Below are positions 53,608 through 64,000 of a stretch of DNA of 64,000 nt, in pieces. This DNA comes from Cyclaneusma minus. Lineage: Eukaryota; Ascomycota; Leotiomycetes; Marthamycetales; Marthamycetaceae. A model generated the notes under the pieces. The model worked only from the letters and a program-made list of their open reading frames with translations. It did no database searches and was not told the DNA's origin. The position numbers were made by a program, and so were the translations under genes. The stretch spans positions 62,001-126,000 of the forward strand of contig JAKZHN010000057.1 in the NCBI GenBank assembly GCA_037179335.1, read 5' to 3'. Numbering within the stretch: position 1 is the stretch's first letter; each line of letters begins with the position of its first letter.

Positions 53608-55814
53608 TCATTTACCAGTCCCAGCAGCACCTCTCCGTTCCAGCAGCGTGGCCGCTCTCTCAAGAAACTTGTTAAACTCCTTCACCTTCTTCAAAATCCC
53701 ACCTTCATCACTCTTCGAACTCGCCAGATTCGCCGTATTCTGGATCCGCAGATCCAGTTCCTGTAAGGTGGGTAGTGCGGGTGTCTCAGCCTCGATGTTG
53801 TCTCCTGCCTGGCGGCCGCGGGAAACGGCAAGTTCGAGGTCTTGCAGGGAGGTATTGAGAGCTTGGCGTTTCTGTAGCATCGTTAGTCTCATATCATGTG
53901 ACCAATCTCTTGTCACAAGTCTCTAAAGCGAGACTCGAAAAAATGCAAGTGGCGGAAATACATACCTCAGCCTCCCCACTCTCCCTCTCGTGCCTCTCCC
54001 TCACCGCATCCATCCTCAGCGCAACCTCCTCCCTCTCCCTCCTAATCTTGAGTAAATCCTCTCTCAACCCCTGTCTCTCCTTCTCCGCCTCCTTAACCCT
54101 CTTCTGCAGCGCATAATTATTATCCAACCCTATCGTAATCTCCAATAACCTAGTTTTCAGTTCTTCCTGAAAAGCCTCCACAGCACGTATTTTCGTCCTA
54201 TACTCTTTTCTCTCGGCAGCATCGTCGCATTGCAGAAATCCGTCTTCAAGAGCCGTGAGGCCGGATTCTAAGAGTTCTTCGCAGATTTGCGAGAGCACGT
54301 CGACGGCGTTGACGCCGCTGCGTTTGGCTTGGGGGATTCCGCCCCGGAGGACCCCGGATTCGGGGTCTTCGGAGACGTAGGTCCCGGTGGGTGCGGTGAG
54401 GCGGTGCACAGTGATGGGGATGGGACTGCCGGCGCGGGTGAAGTTTTTTCTGGGGGCGGGTGCGGAAGCGGTTGCTTTTGCGGCGGTCTTTGCTCGTTTT
54501 GGTTGGCGTTGGGCGACGGGGCTGGCTTTTGGACGGCCCCGTTTGCGTTGTTGGGGTTGGGGTTGTGGTTTAGGAGTCGGGACGTAGCGTGATGCTTCTG
54601 CATCGTCGGATTCTGCTTGCTCCTCTTCCTCTTGTTCTTCCTCTTCCTCCTCTTCCTCCCCTTCTTCGGCTTCCGAGGCGACATCGTCTATGAGATCGGC
54701 TTCGGGGGAACGACGGCGCTTTCTGTTTTTGTCCAGGACAGTGGCAGCTTCAACGTCGTCTACCTCTTCGGCTTCCTCGGGTTCTTCCTCAGGTTCTTCC
54801 GGCTCCTCCTCCTGCTCTTGCTCTTGCTGAGATAGTCTACTCTCGTCAAGCTGTATGCGGGAACTTGACTGTTCAGGAGACAGCTCGTCATCCGCCACAT
54901 TGCTATCCTCAACATTGCTAGTCATAGTCGTATCTCCGCCAAGCTCAGGTGACGGCTCCGGCTGGTTACGCGGACTTCGTCGAGGACTTCGGCGAGGAGC
55001 ACTACTAGCCTCAGAGACAAATAGACCCCCAGAAGTTTCTGACGTCGCTGGTTGCCGTGAAGCGGCCGCAGGAGTTTGAGCTGTAGCAGCATCCACCCGT
55101 TGTCTGTGTCCGCTTCCAGGCGCATCTGCAGGACTTTCTGAGATTTCCATTTCATCGTTTCTCACGGGTGGTGTGGCCTGCTTCCTATTCAAGGGACTTG
55201 ACCTCCTGGATGGAATAACAACCTGTACGGTTTGGTGCTCAGTAGTCGACTGCTCGACCTGCAGTTGCGGCTCCTCGTCGCCTTCGTCGGCTTCAATTTC
55301 GTAAATATCGGTTCTCTGTACACCTTCTGACGATCTTCTTTCTGACGACCTTCTTTCCGACGATCTTAAACTCCTATCCGACGCGGGAGCCGGCCCATCC
55401 AGTCTTGCTCTTTTGACTGATGTGTTAGCCGAAGTATTGGCTTCGTTTGCGCCCGGAGTTTTCGCATCTCTGCTCTGCTTTTTCCCGGAGCCAGGCGGTC
55501 TACCTCGTCCCCTGGGAGCCGGGGTCTGTTGCGTGGGGGCACTTGGTGGAGTTGGTGGCGGCGCTTCGTTCTCTTGATCGGTGGTGGATTCTGCAGCTGC
55601 CGGAGCTGGCGGAAAGATGAGTCCAAATGATACATCTTTGACCTGGTGCATTCTATACAATTGTCAATTTAAGCGCGACTTCATCATGGGTAAGAGGCCG
55701 TACTGGGCTCCGCGAATGCGCTGCTGTCGCTGCTCCTCTCTCTCCTCGCGGGCTGCATTTCTGTCAGCGATTGGTCCTGCGGCGCATCTCTGTAGGAGAC
55801 TCACTTGGCGCCAT
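53608..55814 (-). CDS. AT-hook coiled-coil protein, probable CENP-Q/Fta7-type kinetochore subunit
   Basis: Four exons (55814-55805, 55752-55704, 55652-53966, 53871-53608) give 669 aa; the two 5' exons are predicted from splice signals only and are less certain. Near the N-terminus is an AT hook, PRGRGRPPGSGKK. Residues about 100-400 are disordered with long Glu and Ser runs and basic RKRGRPKASP. The C-terminal part, from FTRAGSPIPITVHRL through RSGVNAVDVLSQICEELLE to a long coiled coil (KEAEKERQGLREDLLKI, LQDLELAVSRG), fits the fungal CENP-Q family, an inner-kinetochore COMA/CCAN component that binds CENP-A nucleosomes with CENP-U. The assignment rests on overall layout and remembered motif likeness, not an alignment. 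Alternatives are another AT-hook chromatin protein. Confidence 0.6.
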
Positions 55815-56063
55815 GATAGCTGAATACGGTGCGCAGGCACCTTGAGAAGAAGTCGTGAATTATCAGTGGCTTCGGTCGCATGAGGTCGCGACGATGACTG
55901 GAGGATGTTGACGCGTGAAGGTGGTGAGCCGGGGAAGCTTCGGTTTCCTCGTATCCTTCGTATTCCCGGATTATCTACAGCTGCCCGAGACGAGCTGCAG
56001 CTTTCTGAATTCAACAACCTCGTGAATTTCGGAATTTACACGAATTGAGCGACAGCCGTCAAT
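55815..56063. promoter_or_regulatory. short divergent promoter region
   Basis: 249 bp between the predicted starts of the kinetochore-like gene and the twin CX9C gene. It must hold both promoters. No known operator was recognised. Confidence 0.45.
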
Positions 56064-57074
56064 ATGGGGCTTTGGGGCTGGTGGGAACCTTCTGAGAAGG
56101 ACGATCCCGTCGGAAAACTCGATCCCACCTTACGGGACTATCTGAAGAAAGAAAAGCCCAAGAACGAACCGCCTGCTCCAGCACCAGCGCCGTCCCGTCC
56201 AAAACCACCTACTCAATCCTCCGTCCCAACCCCCCAATCCGATTCCACAGATGCGCCAGCTCCAGAGCCAAAAAAGCGCGGTCCACCAACTCTATTCGAA
56301 GATGGCCGCTACGCCCACCTTTGGAAAAACTACAAGCCCCAGTATGAGATCGAGGCCATGGGCAAGAGCGACCAAGAAAGAATGGACGACATAATCGAAG
56401 TCTTCAAGGAGCGCAAAGCCAACGTACAGCGAGCCGCTTTGGAGAATTGTGCTCTTGAACAGATCGCCTTGAGTGATTGTTATAGGAATGGCGATTGGTC
56501 GACTCGTCTTACTATGTGTAGGACAGAGAACAAGACCTTTGAGAGATGCTATATGATGCAAACCGTATGTCAATTACTCCCAGCTTCCGATTATACGAGT
56601 ACGCTGGAATAGCAAAGCTAACTTGGACGTACATAGAAATTCCTAAGAGCACTAGGCTACCTCTCATCCTTCGACCGCCCGCCCGAAATCGAAGAGAAAA
56701 TCCAAATGCACGCCGACAAGCTCTACCACCGCATGCTTGACCAAGAAGCAGCCATCGAAGCAGCCAAGAAAGAAGGCCGACCTATTCCCGTGTTCGAACA
56801 CATTCTATCCGACAAAGAAGTTCCTAAACCGGAGATTGACGCGCGGAATCTGAGTCCGGAAGTGCAGGTGCAGATTAAGAAGCAGCTAGAACACTTGAGT
56901 AGGCAGGAGAGAGAGTTGGAAGAGACTGTGTTGAAGGGAGAAATTCAGACTATGTTGAAGGCGGGGAATAAGCTGGAGGAGGTGAAGAGGAAGAATGAGG
57001 AGGAGGCGAAGAGGAGGAGGGAGGCGGGGAAGGAGACGTTTGCAGATAAGGTGGCGTCGATGCTTGGGAGGTGA
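56064..57074 (+). CDS. twin CX9C (CHCH) mitochondrial-type protein
   Basis: Exon 1 56064-56564 and exon 2 56637-57074 give 312 aa. The N-terminus MGLWGWWEPSEKDDPVG is followed by a Pro-rich linker (about residues 35-75). At about 130-165 are two Cys-x9-Cys pairs, CALEQIALSDC and CRTENKTFERC, separated by 11 residues, the CHCH hairpin oxidised by Mia40 in the intermembrane space. After splicing, a helix KFLRALGYLSSF and a long charged helix follow (RQERELEETVLK, EEAKRRREAGKETF). Such architecture occurs in fungal respiratory-complex assembly factors; the exact client is unknown. Length exceeds that of small CHCH proteins because of the C-terminal coiled-coil extension. Confidence 0.75.
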
Positions 57075-57617
57075 GGTGAGGGATGAGATATGTACACGGA
57101 TCACTGTTCTAGCTTGGGGGCGTCTGGAGTTTTGCTGAGAGGCAATATTCGACGTCTCAACTCTGGTCCATCCACGATTTTTAGTTTTTCAAGTGTACGA
57201 CGTCTATACACATAGAAAGCAGGTATAAACGAGCAAGATGCTCGCTATCACATCTGCATCAGCAAGGACTGCAATATCAAATTGGCGGTTTGTCTTGTAT
57301 TGATGTTCGTAGAGGAAAGTCTTAGCCTAGCAAACCGGGGCAGGTATTCTAGATTTCTGTGCCAAGCCTACTCACGGAACTATCAACTATCAAAACCTCC
57401 TGGGTTTCAATCCCAAAAGATATAAAAGACATAAGGTCGATCTCTCTCGGCGAAACGATATTCCGAGCTTCAAACTAATTCCAGCCTCGAGGGAACAGTG
57501 GGGCAAGGCTGCACTTCTAGAGCTTTCAGTTCCATGACAGCTTCCAACTTCCTCACCTTCTCAAAAAATCCCATCTTCCCATTCCAATCCAAAAACTAAG
57601 ATACCCTATCCTCCATC
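57075..57617. other. intergenic, same-strand spacer before nudC
   Basis: 543 bp with the 3' UTR of the CHCH gene and the nudC promoter. No repeat, RNA gene or ORF of note was seen. Confidence 0.5.
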
Positions 57618-58453
57618 ATGAGTTCAGGTAAGTCCTGCTTTATCCACCATCCCTCAAATCCCATATCCCAAGCACCAAATCCTCTTCCAACACCACAACA
57701 GCTCAACCATCCAACCCCACCATCCTCACTCCAAAACGCTCCCCGAATCCTGTGAAAAGCACGGTTATACTAATAAGAGAAATAGGAGAACCAGACAAAG
57801 CAGCCGAAGCTGCAGCAGCAGCCAAAGAAGCCGCCGAGCAAGCCGCCCTCCCCTACAAATGGACCCAAACAATCGGCGACCTCGACATTTCCATCGACAT
57901 TCCCGGCAATCTCAAAGCCAAGGATCTGAATGTCGTTTTGAAGAAAACCTCTCTCCTCGTCGGTATCAAAGGCCAAGAACCCATTATGGACGTACGTTTC
58001 AAATTTCCCCTCTACTCACTCCCAAAACCCCAATCTTTCCATCTGCCCAGCCAACCAACTTTGACTGAGTTAACTAAAACTCATTCTTGTTACGCACAAC
58101 AGGGCGCACTCCCCCACCCAATCCTCGTAGACGACAGCACATGGACGCTCACGCCCTCCTCCACCGGCTCCAAAACCCTTGAAATCCATCTCGACAAGTC
58201 CAACAAAATGGAATGGTGGGCACACGTTCTTACATCGGCGCCGAAAATCGACGTTACAAAGATCACGCCGGAGAATAGTAAATTGAGCGATTTGGATGGA
58301 GAGACGAGGGGCATGGTTGAGAAGATGATGTATGATCAGAGGCAGAAGGAGAAGGGATTGCCGACGAGTGATGAGGAGAAGAAACAGCAGCTGTTGGAGA
58401 AGTTTATGAAAGAGCATCCGGAGATGGACTTTTCGAAAGCGAAGATGAATTAG
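57618..58453 (+). CDS. nudC: nuclear movement protein NudC (CS domain)
   Basis: Exons 57618-57627, 57702-57991 and 58103-58453 give 216 aa. The first exon codes only for MSS plus one base; a GTAAGT donor and CAG acceptor connect it to AQPSNPTILTPKRSP. The CS (p23-like) domain runs from about residue 60 to 150: YKWTQTIGDLDISIDIPGN, LKAKDLNVVLKKTSLLVGIK, IMDGALPHPILVDDSTWTL, LEIHLDKSNKMEWWAHVL. The tail DGETRGMVEKMMYDQRQKE and KFMKEHPEMDFSKAKM matches the family ending. In Aspergillus NudC is needed for nuclear migration and dynein/Lis1 function as an Hsp90-type co-chaperone. The second intron (111 bp) stays open in frame, so an unspliced ORF could mislead a gene caller. Confidence 0.95.
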
Positions 58454-60076
58454 GGGTTTGAAGGGGCAGTGCTGCGCCACAAATGAGAAGAGGTTGTGGT
58501 GAGAGGAGGTTCAGATGAAGAGCAGAAAACTATGAGAACTACGAGACAGAAGGAATCGGCGCTGGAGCAAGGAAAAAAGAAAGTTAGTAACTACGAGTGC
58601 GCTTTCAGCACTCGCGTTCAATCATCGGTGATACCCCTTTATTACTCTCCTCTCGTTCATTCATTCCAGCTCGTTCTATTGGCCTGCAAAGTGCCATTGC
58701 TATCGAAGACTTTGCTCCCTTTCTATTTTCTAAGCATGACGACTTTCCCTATTGTCTGCGACCAGTCGACTATTGTGCAACTCAAGTTTCTCAACCACAG
58801 TTACCAGTCGCGCCATATACGCTTCCCCGATTTCACATTTCCCTACCGCAAACATACAGACTGTCACAGTGATTTCAGCACTGCCTCTAGCAGAGCCACA
58901 CACAGAGGCAGTTCTAAGCCACCAGCATCAATCAGCATTGATTGTCCACGCAAAAGCCACCATACGGGCAGCTGCCAGTGCTGTGCGCTCGTTCGACAAG
59001 TGATGCACGATAGCAGGGAGATATAGTCATCGTGGTACCAGAAGGATTCAATAGGTTTTTGAAGAGGAGGGAGGTCGTAGAGGCGGGGGGCGACTGTGTG
59101 CTGGTCAGGACCTGACGGCCAGCTTAGTCAAAACTGTCTTTTTTGGACCTTGGACTTTGGCATCGAGGCGCTTGGGTTGGGCGTCTTGCCGGCGCTGGGC
59201 GTTTGTTGTTTTTGGGATAGTAGCGTTGGTCGTCCGAGGCGTAGGATCTATTGGAGGGCTGGGTGGTGTCGATGGCTGAATTAGTCGGTGGTCTTGCTTA
59301 ATATACCTAGCTGGGTTCTTCTGGACCCTCGCTTAATGTCTAATGAGCTAGCATAGACTACCCTGGAGCTGGCTAGTTTATCTGCTAAGCGAACTACGCT
59401 AAACTTAAAACTCCAACACCTGTGAAACGGGGTGAAGGTGCGAGGGGGTTCTGCTGCCTGTAAATATAGGGGGTGCCTACCGTGAGTGAAACTGTGAATG
59501 TCACAAATGCTTGTAACTAAGATGCTGTCTTCAAGGTCGACACCAGCATGATAAAAGCTTTTTGACCTTATGAACCATCAAGTGGAAAGATATGTGCAGC
59601 GACTATCTCCTACTTCACCTGTTATCTTTGGTGGTTCTGTGAAAAAGTGAAGCTCTTGGTAGGTGGAATTTGGAAATAAGCGAGCTAGCCTAGAACATAA
59701 GCGAGCTAGCCAGCCCTGAACACAGGCGAGCTAGCCGTCTAACAAATGAGAGTATGCAGACAGCTATATAACACGCCCGCTACAGACAATAACCATAGCG
59801 AATTCGACCCCATGCCCTGGACAGCTGGTTGCTGAGATAGCACAGTCGCAACAAGCCAAGTCAAGGCTTTTCTGGTTTGCGGATGCTTGCTATGGCAAGA
59901 GGATTGACAGCTCAGTTTTCCAACATGACAAATTCGTCACTGTCTATTCCCCCTATAATATGGAATCGATCAGACAAGGGGGACTGCCGGTAGACGTCTT
60001 CGTACGTCATTGACGAAACATTGCATAGCATACTGGTCAAACATATAAGTATATGCTGCTATCTAAAATACTAAAA
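58454..60076. other. intergenic, no gene recognised
   Basis: 1.6 kb between two convergent 3' ends. The forward 176-codon frame at 58496-59026 has no domain and overlaps other open frames. A small repeat (GCGAGCTAGCC) lies at 59680-59736. Otherwise no structure was seen. Confidence 0.45.
59680..59736. repeat. three direct copies of GCGAGCTAGCC
   Basis: Copies at 59680-59690, 59701-59711 and 59726-59736, spaced 21 and 25 bp, preceded by ATAAGCG- or ACAGGCG-like flanks. Each contains the palindrome GAGCTAGC or GCTAGC. Confidence 0.75.
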
Positions 60077-61981
60077 TCATGGATGAATCACAGGAATTCC
60101 ATCTGCACCAGGCTGAACAAAGTCCTTCTCGTCCTCCACCTTCCCCAAGGCCCCAGATTCGCCATATCCCTCCTTTTCCACCTTCTCCTCCTTCTCTTTG
60201 ACATTGACCCAAGGCATCGGCAAAGCCAGCATCAATCCCAAACTAGCCAAAGCCACGGAAATATAAAATGTTCGTGTCAGTGCTTTGCTATATTGGTCAA
60301 TCACTTCATCCAATTGCTGGCCGCTGAAATCATTCTTGATATCCGTAGCTCCTGCATTCAAAACAATCTGCGGATCTATGCCGGAGACGTGAGATAGGAG
60401 TCCTTGGGTTAACTCGTTCGTGAATACGTTTTCGGCTACTGATACGAATATTGCTGCGCCGAGGTTGTTCATCCACACTACTGCGGTGGTTCCGATGGCT
60501 ACGTCTTTTGGCGCTAATACGGCTTGTACTGCGAGCATAGGTCTGGAGCAAGTTAGCTCCAACCTGAAGAGCGGGAAGGACTTTCACAGTTCACACTGAT
60601 TAGGGGAGGGGCGAGGTTCAAAACATACTGCTGGAAGGCCATACCACCCCCGAGGCCAAACATTGCTTGGTAGCCTATCCATTTGCCATGATAGGAGCTC
60701 GGCACCAAGGTTGTCAGCAGAGTCGAAGATATCACAAGCAGTGCACTCCCCAACAACATAGCCGGTACGTAATATCCAATCTTAGATACCACGATCCCCG
60801 TGGAAATCGAGCCGACAATGATACCAATGATCATAGGAAGCACATCCACTCCAGACTGCGTAGGATCGACGCCTTTGACAGCTTGGAACCAGATCGGCAA
60901 ATAGAAATCCAGCACGGCCAGAGTAGAAGCTGTGCAAAACGAATATGAAATGCCAAGGTAGACACTTCGGTTGGTCAAAACGTGCGGAGGGAGAGTTGCG
61001 TGGTCTCCGTTGTACCATTGCAGGCCAATGAATACTAGCAATGAGATGCCGAAAATGATGAATAGTACGATGATGCGGGCGTTGGACCAGTTGTAGGTTA
61101 TGCCGCCGTATTGGAGTGCCAGAAGAAGACAAATGACGCTGATCATGATTGCAAGCATCCCTGGAATATCCATCTCTGCAACTTTTTGACGTAGAGTCAG
61201 TGTCGAGGCCTCTTTTTGATGAGGAGCTTTGAAGAACATGGTAACGACTGCTGCGGTAAAACCACCGATGGGCAGGGTCAGATAGAAACACCAGCGCCAG
61301 GTGACATGCTGCGTTATGGCTCCGCTAATCAGGGGTGCAATGACCGTAGCAATGCCCTCCATGCCGCCAATAAAGCCCATATAAACAGAGCGTTGGCGAA
61401 GCGGCACCGTATAAGTGACGATTCTGCACCCATCATCAGTCTCCATCACAAGCATTTCTATTTCCTCTCACCAAAAAAAGAACGACTTACATCAAAGCCC
61501 CCGAGATGATTCCAGCACAACCAGCCCCAGCAATAGCACGTCCGATAATCAGCGCCGTCGAAGTGGGCGCGATGCCGGAAACAAAGGAGCCCAGAAAAAG
61601 CACCATGACTGAGCTTACGAAAACCCATTTTACAGAGAAGAAGGTGTATAAACGGCCGTAGAAGAGTTGGGTGGAGCAGGTGGTTAGGAGATAGGCGGAG
61701 CCGTACCATCCTACGTCGTCGAGCGCGTTGAAGTGGTTGGTGATGGTGGGGATGGCGGTGGATACAATGTTGGCTTCTAGGCCTGCTAGGAATGTTGCCA
61801 GCGTGAGTGCTGCGGTGACCAGAATCAGTTCGACGCCCTTGGGATAGATTTTCAAGGCGTCTTCGTCTTGTTCGCTGGGTCCGGGCGTGTCATTGGCAGT
61901 CGTGGATTCGGTCTGTGATGATTTTCCCTCAGCCTCTCTGGCTTTCGAGGAGTTCTCGCTTATGGCCATGTTTTCAGCCAT
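60077..61981 (-). CDS. 14-TM MFS drug/toxin efflux transporter (DHA2 type)
   Basis: Exons 61981-61491, 61423-60629 and 60542-60077 give 583 aa. After a Ser/Glu-rich cytosolic leader the first helix region ELILVTAALTLATFLAGLEA is followed by the DHA-type motif D(L/E)xNIVSTAIPTI, DDVGWYGSAYLLTTCSTQL, FGR-like FYGRLY, and ALIIGRAIAGAGCAGI. Motif C-like GGMEGIATVIAPLISGAI and WRWCFYLTLPIGG are present, typical of 14-TM fungal efflux pumps such as those in toxin clusters and azole resistance. All introns keep the frame. The C-terminus is charged (EKEEKVEKEG). Substrate is unknown. It is divergent from the hydrolase gene at the right edge, with no biosynthetic gene in view. Confidence 0.88.
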
Positions 61982-63141
61982 TGCGAAGTGTGAAGACTGG
62001 TCACTGTTGGAATAGCAAAAAGTTGAGATCAACAAGTCAACAAGAAGTCAAGAATTCTGAATCGACTTTCGGCTCGTGAATTTCTCGCTACTGTTCCGAA
62101 AAGTACACGGAGGTTCCAGGGGTGCGTGAGGTGGAGAGCTCAGCCGTGAATATTCAACGACGCTAGACTTGCTAGTATAACTCATTGTCATTTGATAAGG
62201 TATCTGGGAATTAATTGAGGGTCTGAAGACCACCTTTCCTCCCACGCCCTTTCCAGGAAAAATAATCACCTTTACCCTTGCCACCACCCTTACCACCACC
62301 CTTGCTAGCGGTATCCCATTTTGCTGAAAATTATCCCTGGTCGCTGTTACCCTCTCTTCTGAGAAGGGGTAGGAGAGGTGGTCTTCAGATCCTCAATTAC
62401 TCACTAAAGCGTTTATGTGTACAGGGGGCTGAAAGTAACACCGTGAAGGGGGCTGACAGAGTAGTTGTAACACCATGGAAAAACCGACGAATCGCCCGTT
62501 GACGTTCGTAACTAGTACTACTCGTATGTATCAGATTGGGTTGTTTTCCTACCTGTCACGCAGCACGAGGAGCTGAACACCGGTAACGAATAACGATCTA
62601 TACACATTCTACCGGAGCTTTACGAGTTTACGTCAAGATCCTTGCAGATTTGCACCGTTGCTGACGAAACCACATCTGTGCCGCACTCGTGCATTGTTGA
62701 CCCTATTGTAGATCGGTCGGTGCGAGCTGTGCGAGCCGTGCGATCCTGTAGGATTTGGACTCCGGATAAACATCCCAGCTGCCTATACGAGCAGCGATAG
62801 TAACAATTGCGATCTTGTAGGATTCGGGGTCCACATTGACAGGCAAGTACGGCTCGACCGCCGGCAAAGATTCCCCACGTTCGAGGGCCGTTTCCATTCA
62901 ATATCTCCCAAACATAATCGTGCTAACCCTAGATAGGCAGATAGCTAGTACTAACAACCTACTGCCAGCTGTATTATTCTCGAAAATATGAGTAAGTCAG
63001 TACTTGGATAGCTGAGAGTCGAGGAGCCTTTATTAGAAACGCCAATCTGAGCTCTCGGCCTTTACCTACAATTCGAACACATGTCTGCAACTGTTTACTC
63101 ACAAAGAACTTTCTCTATCAAGAATTGCAGGAACCTCCAAT
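61982..63141. promoter_or_regulatory. divergent intergenic region transporter / hydrolase
   Basis: 1.16 kb containing both promoters. A CCACC-rich stretch (CTTGCCACCACCCTTACCAC) lies at about 62276-62306. Frames on the minus strand at 62620-62901 carry no domain. Direct repeats GATCCTGTAGGATTTGG and GATCTTGTAGGATTCGG occur at about 62742 and 62811, 69 bp apart. Confidence 0.4.
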
Positions 63142-64000
63142 ATGGCAGTCAATTGTTTCATCGACTTGTCTCATACAGCACTCTTGCTGATCGACATCCA
63201 ACGTGGATTCGACGATCCAAGCCACTGTGAGATATAGACTTACCTCCCAGACCGTCTATCTCTGTCCTTCTCCTGCTTTATGGGCGTCTTCTGACTGAAC
63301 TTCATCACATTAGGGGGCACCACCCGCTCAAACCCCAACTTCGAGTCCCATATCCAAACCCTTCTCTCGACCTTCCGAGCCTCAGATGCCAAGTCGAACA
63401 TTTTCCATGTCTGTCACCACTCAACGCTACCAAAGTCCCCTCTACACCCTTCCAAAGAAGGTATATGAAATCTCAGCATCCCAAACATTTTCACATCACA
63501 TCATTGTGTTTCGCTAACTAGTAGCACTCAGGCGCGAAATTCTACCCGTATGCAGCACCCCAAGGCGACGAACGCGTGTTTCCAAAATCCGTGAACTCGC
63601 CATTTGTGGAAACAGAGCTGGAGAGTGTCTTCCGACAACGTGAGATCAGCCGCGTGTTTGTGTGCGGGCTGATGACGAACCATTGTGTCTCCACCACCAT
63701 TCGACACGCGGCCAACTTGGGTGTTGTAGACCATGTTGTGGATGGGGAGATGAGGGAAGGGGAGATTGTGTTGGTTGATGATGCGACGGCTGCATTTAGT
63801 AAGTAATACTATAACGTTTCTTCGAGTGCTGAGTAACGGGGAGATGATTATGGTGAGGTGACTGCTGTGGCTAACTCGTTGGTTTGCTTGTTAGATGCTG
63901 GTCCGTTTGATGCTGATACTGTGCATGCTGTGCATGTCTTGAGTTTGAGGGACGAGTTTTGCGAGACTATGAAGACGGAGGAGGTTGTTAGGGAGCTGAA
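63142..64000 (+). CDS. isochorismatase-family hydrolase (3' end beyond window)
   Basis: Exons 63142-63226, 63314-63460, 63532-63798 and 63895 onward join in frame. The protein begins MAVNCFIDLSHTALLLIDIQ, with the catalytic Asp of the DIQ(R)GF motif, continues WGGTTRSNPNFESH, and has the VCGLMTNHCVSTTIRHAANL block that carries the nucleophilic Cys and the cis-peptide region; the Lys of the triad is probably in VFPKSVNSPF. Family members hydrolyse amides or vinyl ethers (nicotinamidase, isochorismatase, N-carbamoylsarcosine amidase); the substrate cannot be set. The last exon (NAGPFDADTVHAVHVLSL) is open to the window end, a few codons from the expected terminus. A second start is not needed. 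Confidence 0.85.

Noticed and set aside
58496..59026. 176-aa forward ORF downstream of nudC
   Set aside because: Begins inside the likely nudC 3' UTR, overlaps two other open frames and shows no domain.

Overview
The window is nuclear DNA of a filamentous ascomycete (Pezizomycotina). The evidence is short GT-AG introns with clear branch sites, conserved fungal genes (rpn2, cet1, dph2, jip5, nop10, nudC, a Uds1-domain protein), a siderophore-type transacylase, and a retroelement eroded by C-to-T and G-to-A changes as in repeat-induced point mutation (RIP). The class cannot be fixed from sequence alone; Leotiomycetes is a guess.

0-9 kb: the tail of a Cys-rich protein, a spliced siderophore N-acyltransferase, a 70-bp tandem repeat, nop10, 3 kb without a recognisable gene, a five-exon sugar-alcohol-type SDR with a mitochondrial-like leader, and an initiator tRNA-Met followed by a strong hairpin. 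9-30 kb: a Uds1 coiled-coil protein, an F-box/LRR protein, an unidentified acidic-repeat protein, a patch of dispersed repeats (19.4-20.5 kb), a one-TM Ala/Lys/Pro-rich protein, then the divergent pair rpn2 / cet1 (proteasome lid-base scaffold and mRNA-capping RNA triphosphatase).

30-41 kb is the dynamic part. A complete LTR retrotransposon (30442-36750; direct LTRs and a CCAT target duplication) is reduced to very AT-rich DNA. Next to it lies a decayed array of a roughly 27-bp core repeated every 63-89 bp. It shares a separate conserved header box with copies near 19.5, 20.2 and 53.0 kb, so the window holds one dispersed element family that I do not recognise. The array truncates a dead MFS transporter, and the 3' half of a P450 gene lies just beyond, probably remains of a metabolic cluster.

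42-64 kb: a four-exon gene for a 2020-residue protein with five scattered C2H2-like zinc modules, a Lys-Thr-Pro-Pro-Gln repeat and a duplicated coiled-coil unit; then the divergent pair dph2 / jip5, a probable CENP-Q-type kinetochore gene divergent from a twin CX9C mitochondrial gene, nudC, and a 14-TM MFS drug transporter divergent from an isochorismatase-family hydrolase cut by the window edge.

Most genes are housekeeping genes with no operon-like logic. Exon coordinates were derived by hand from splice signals and reading-frame continuity and are given in each entry.
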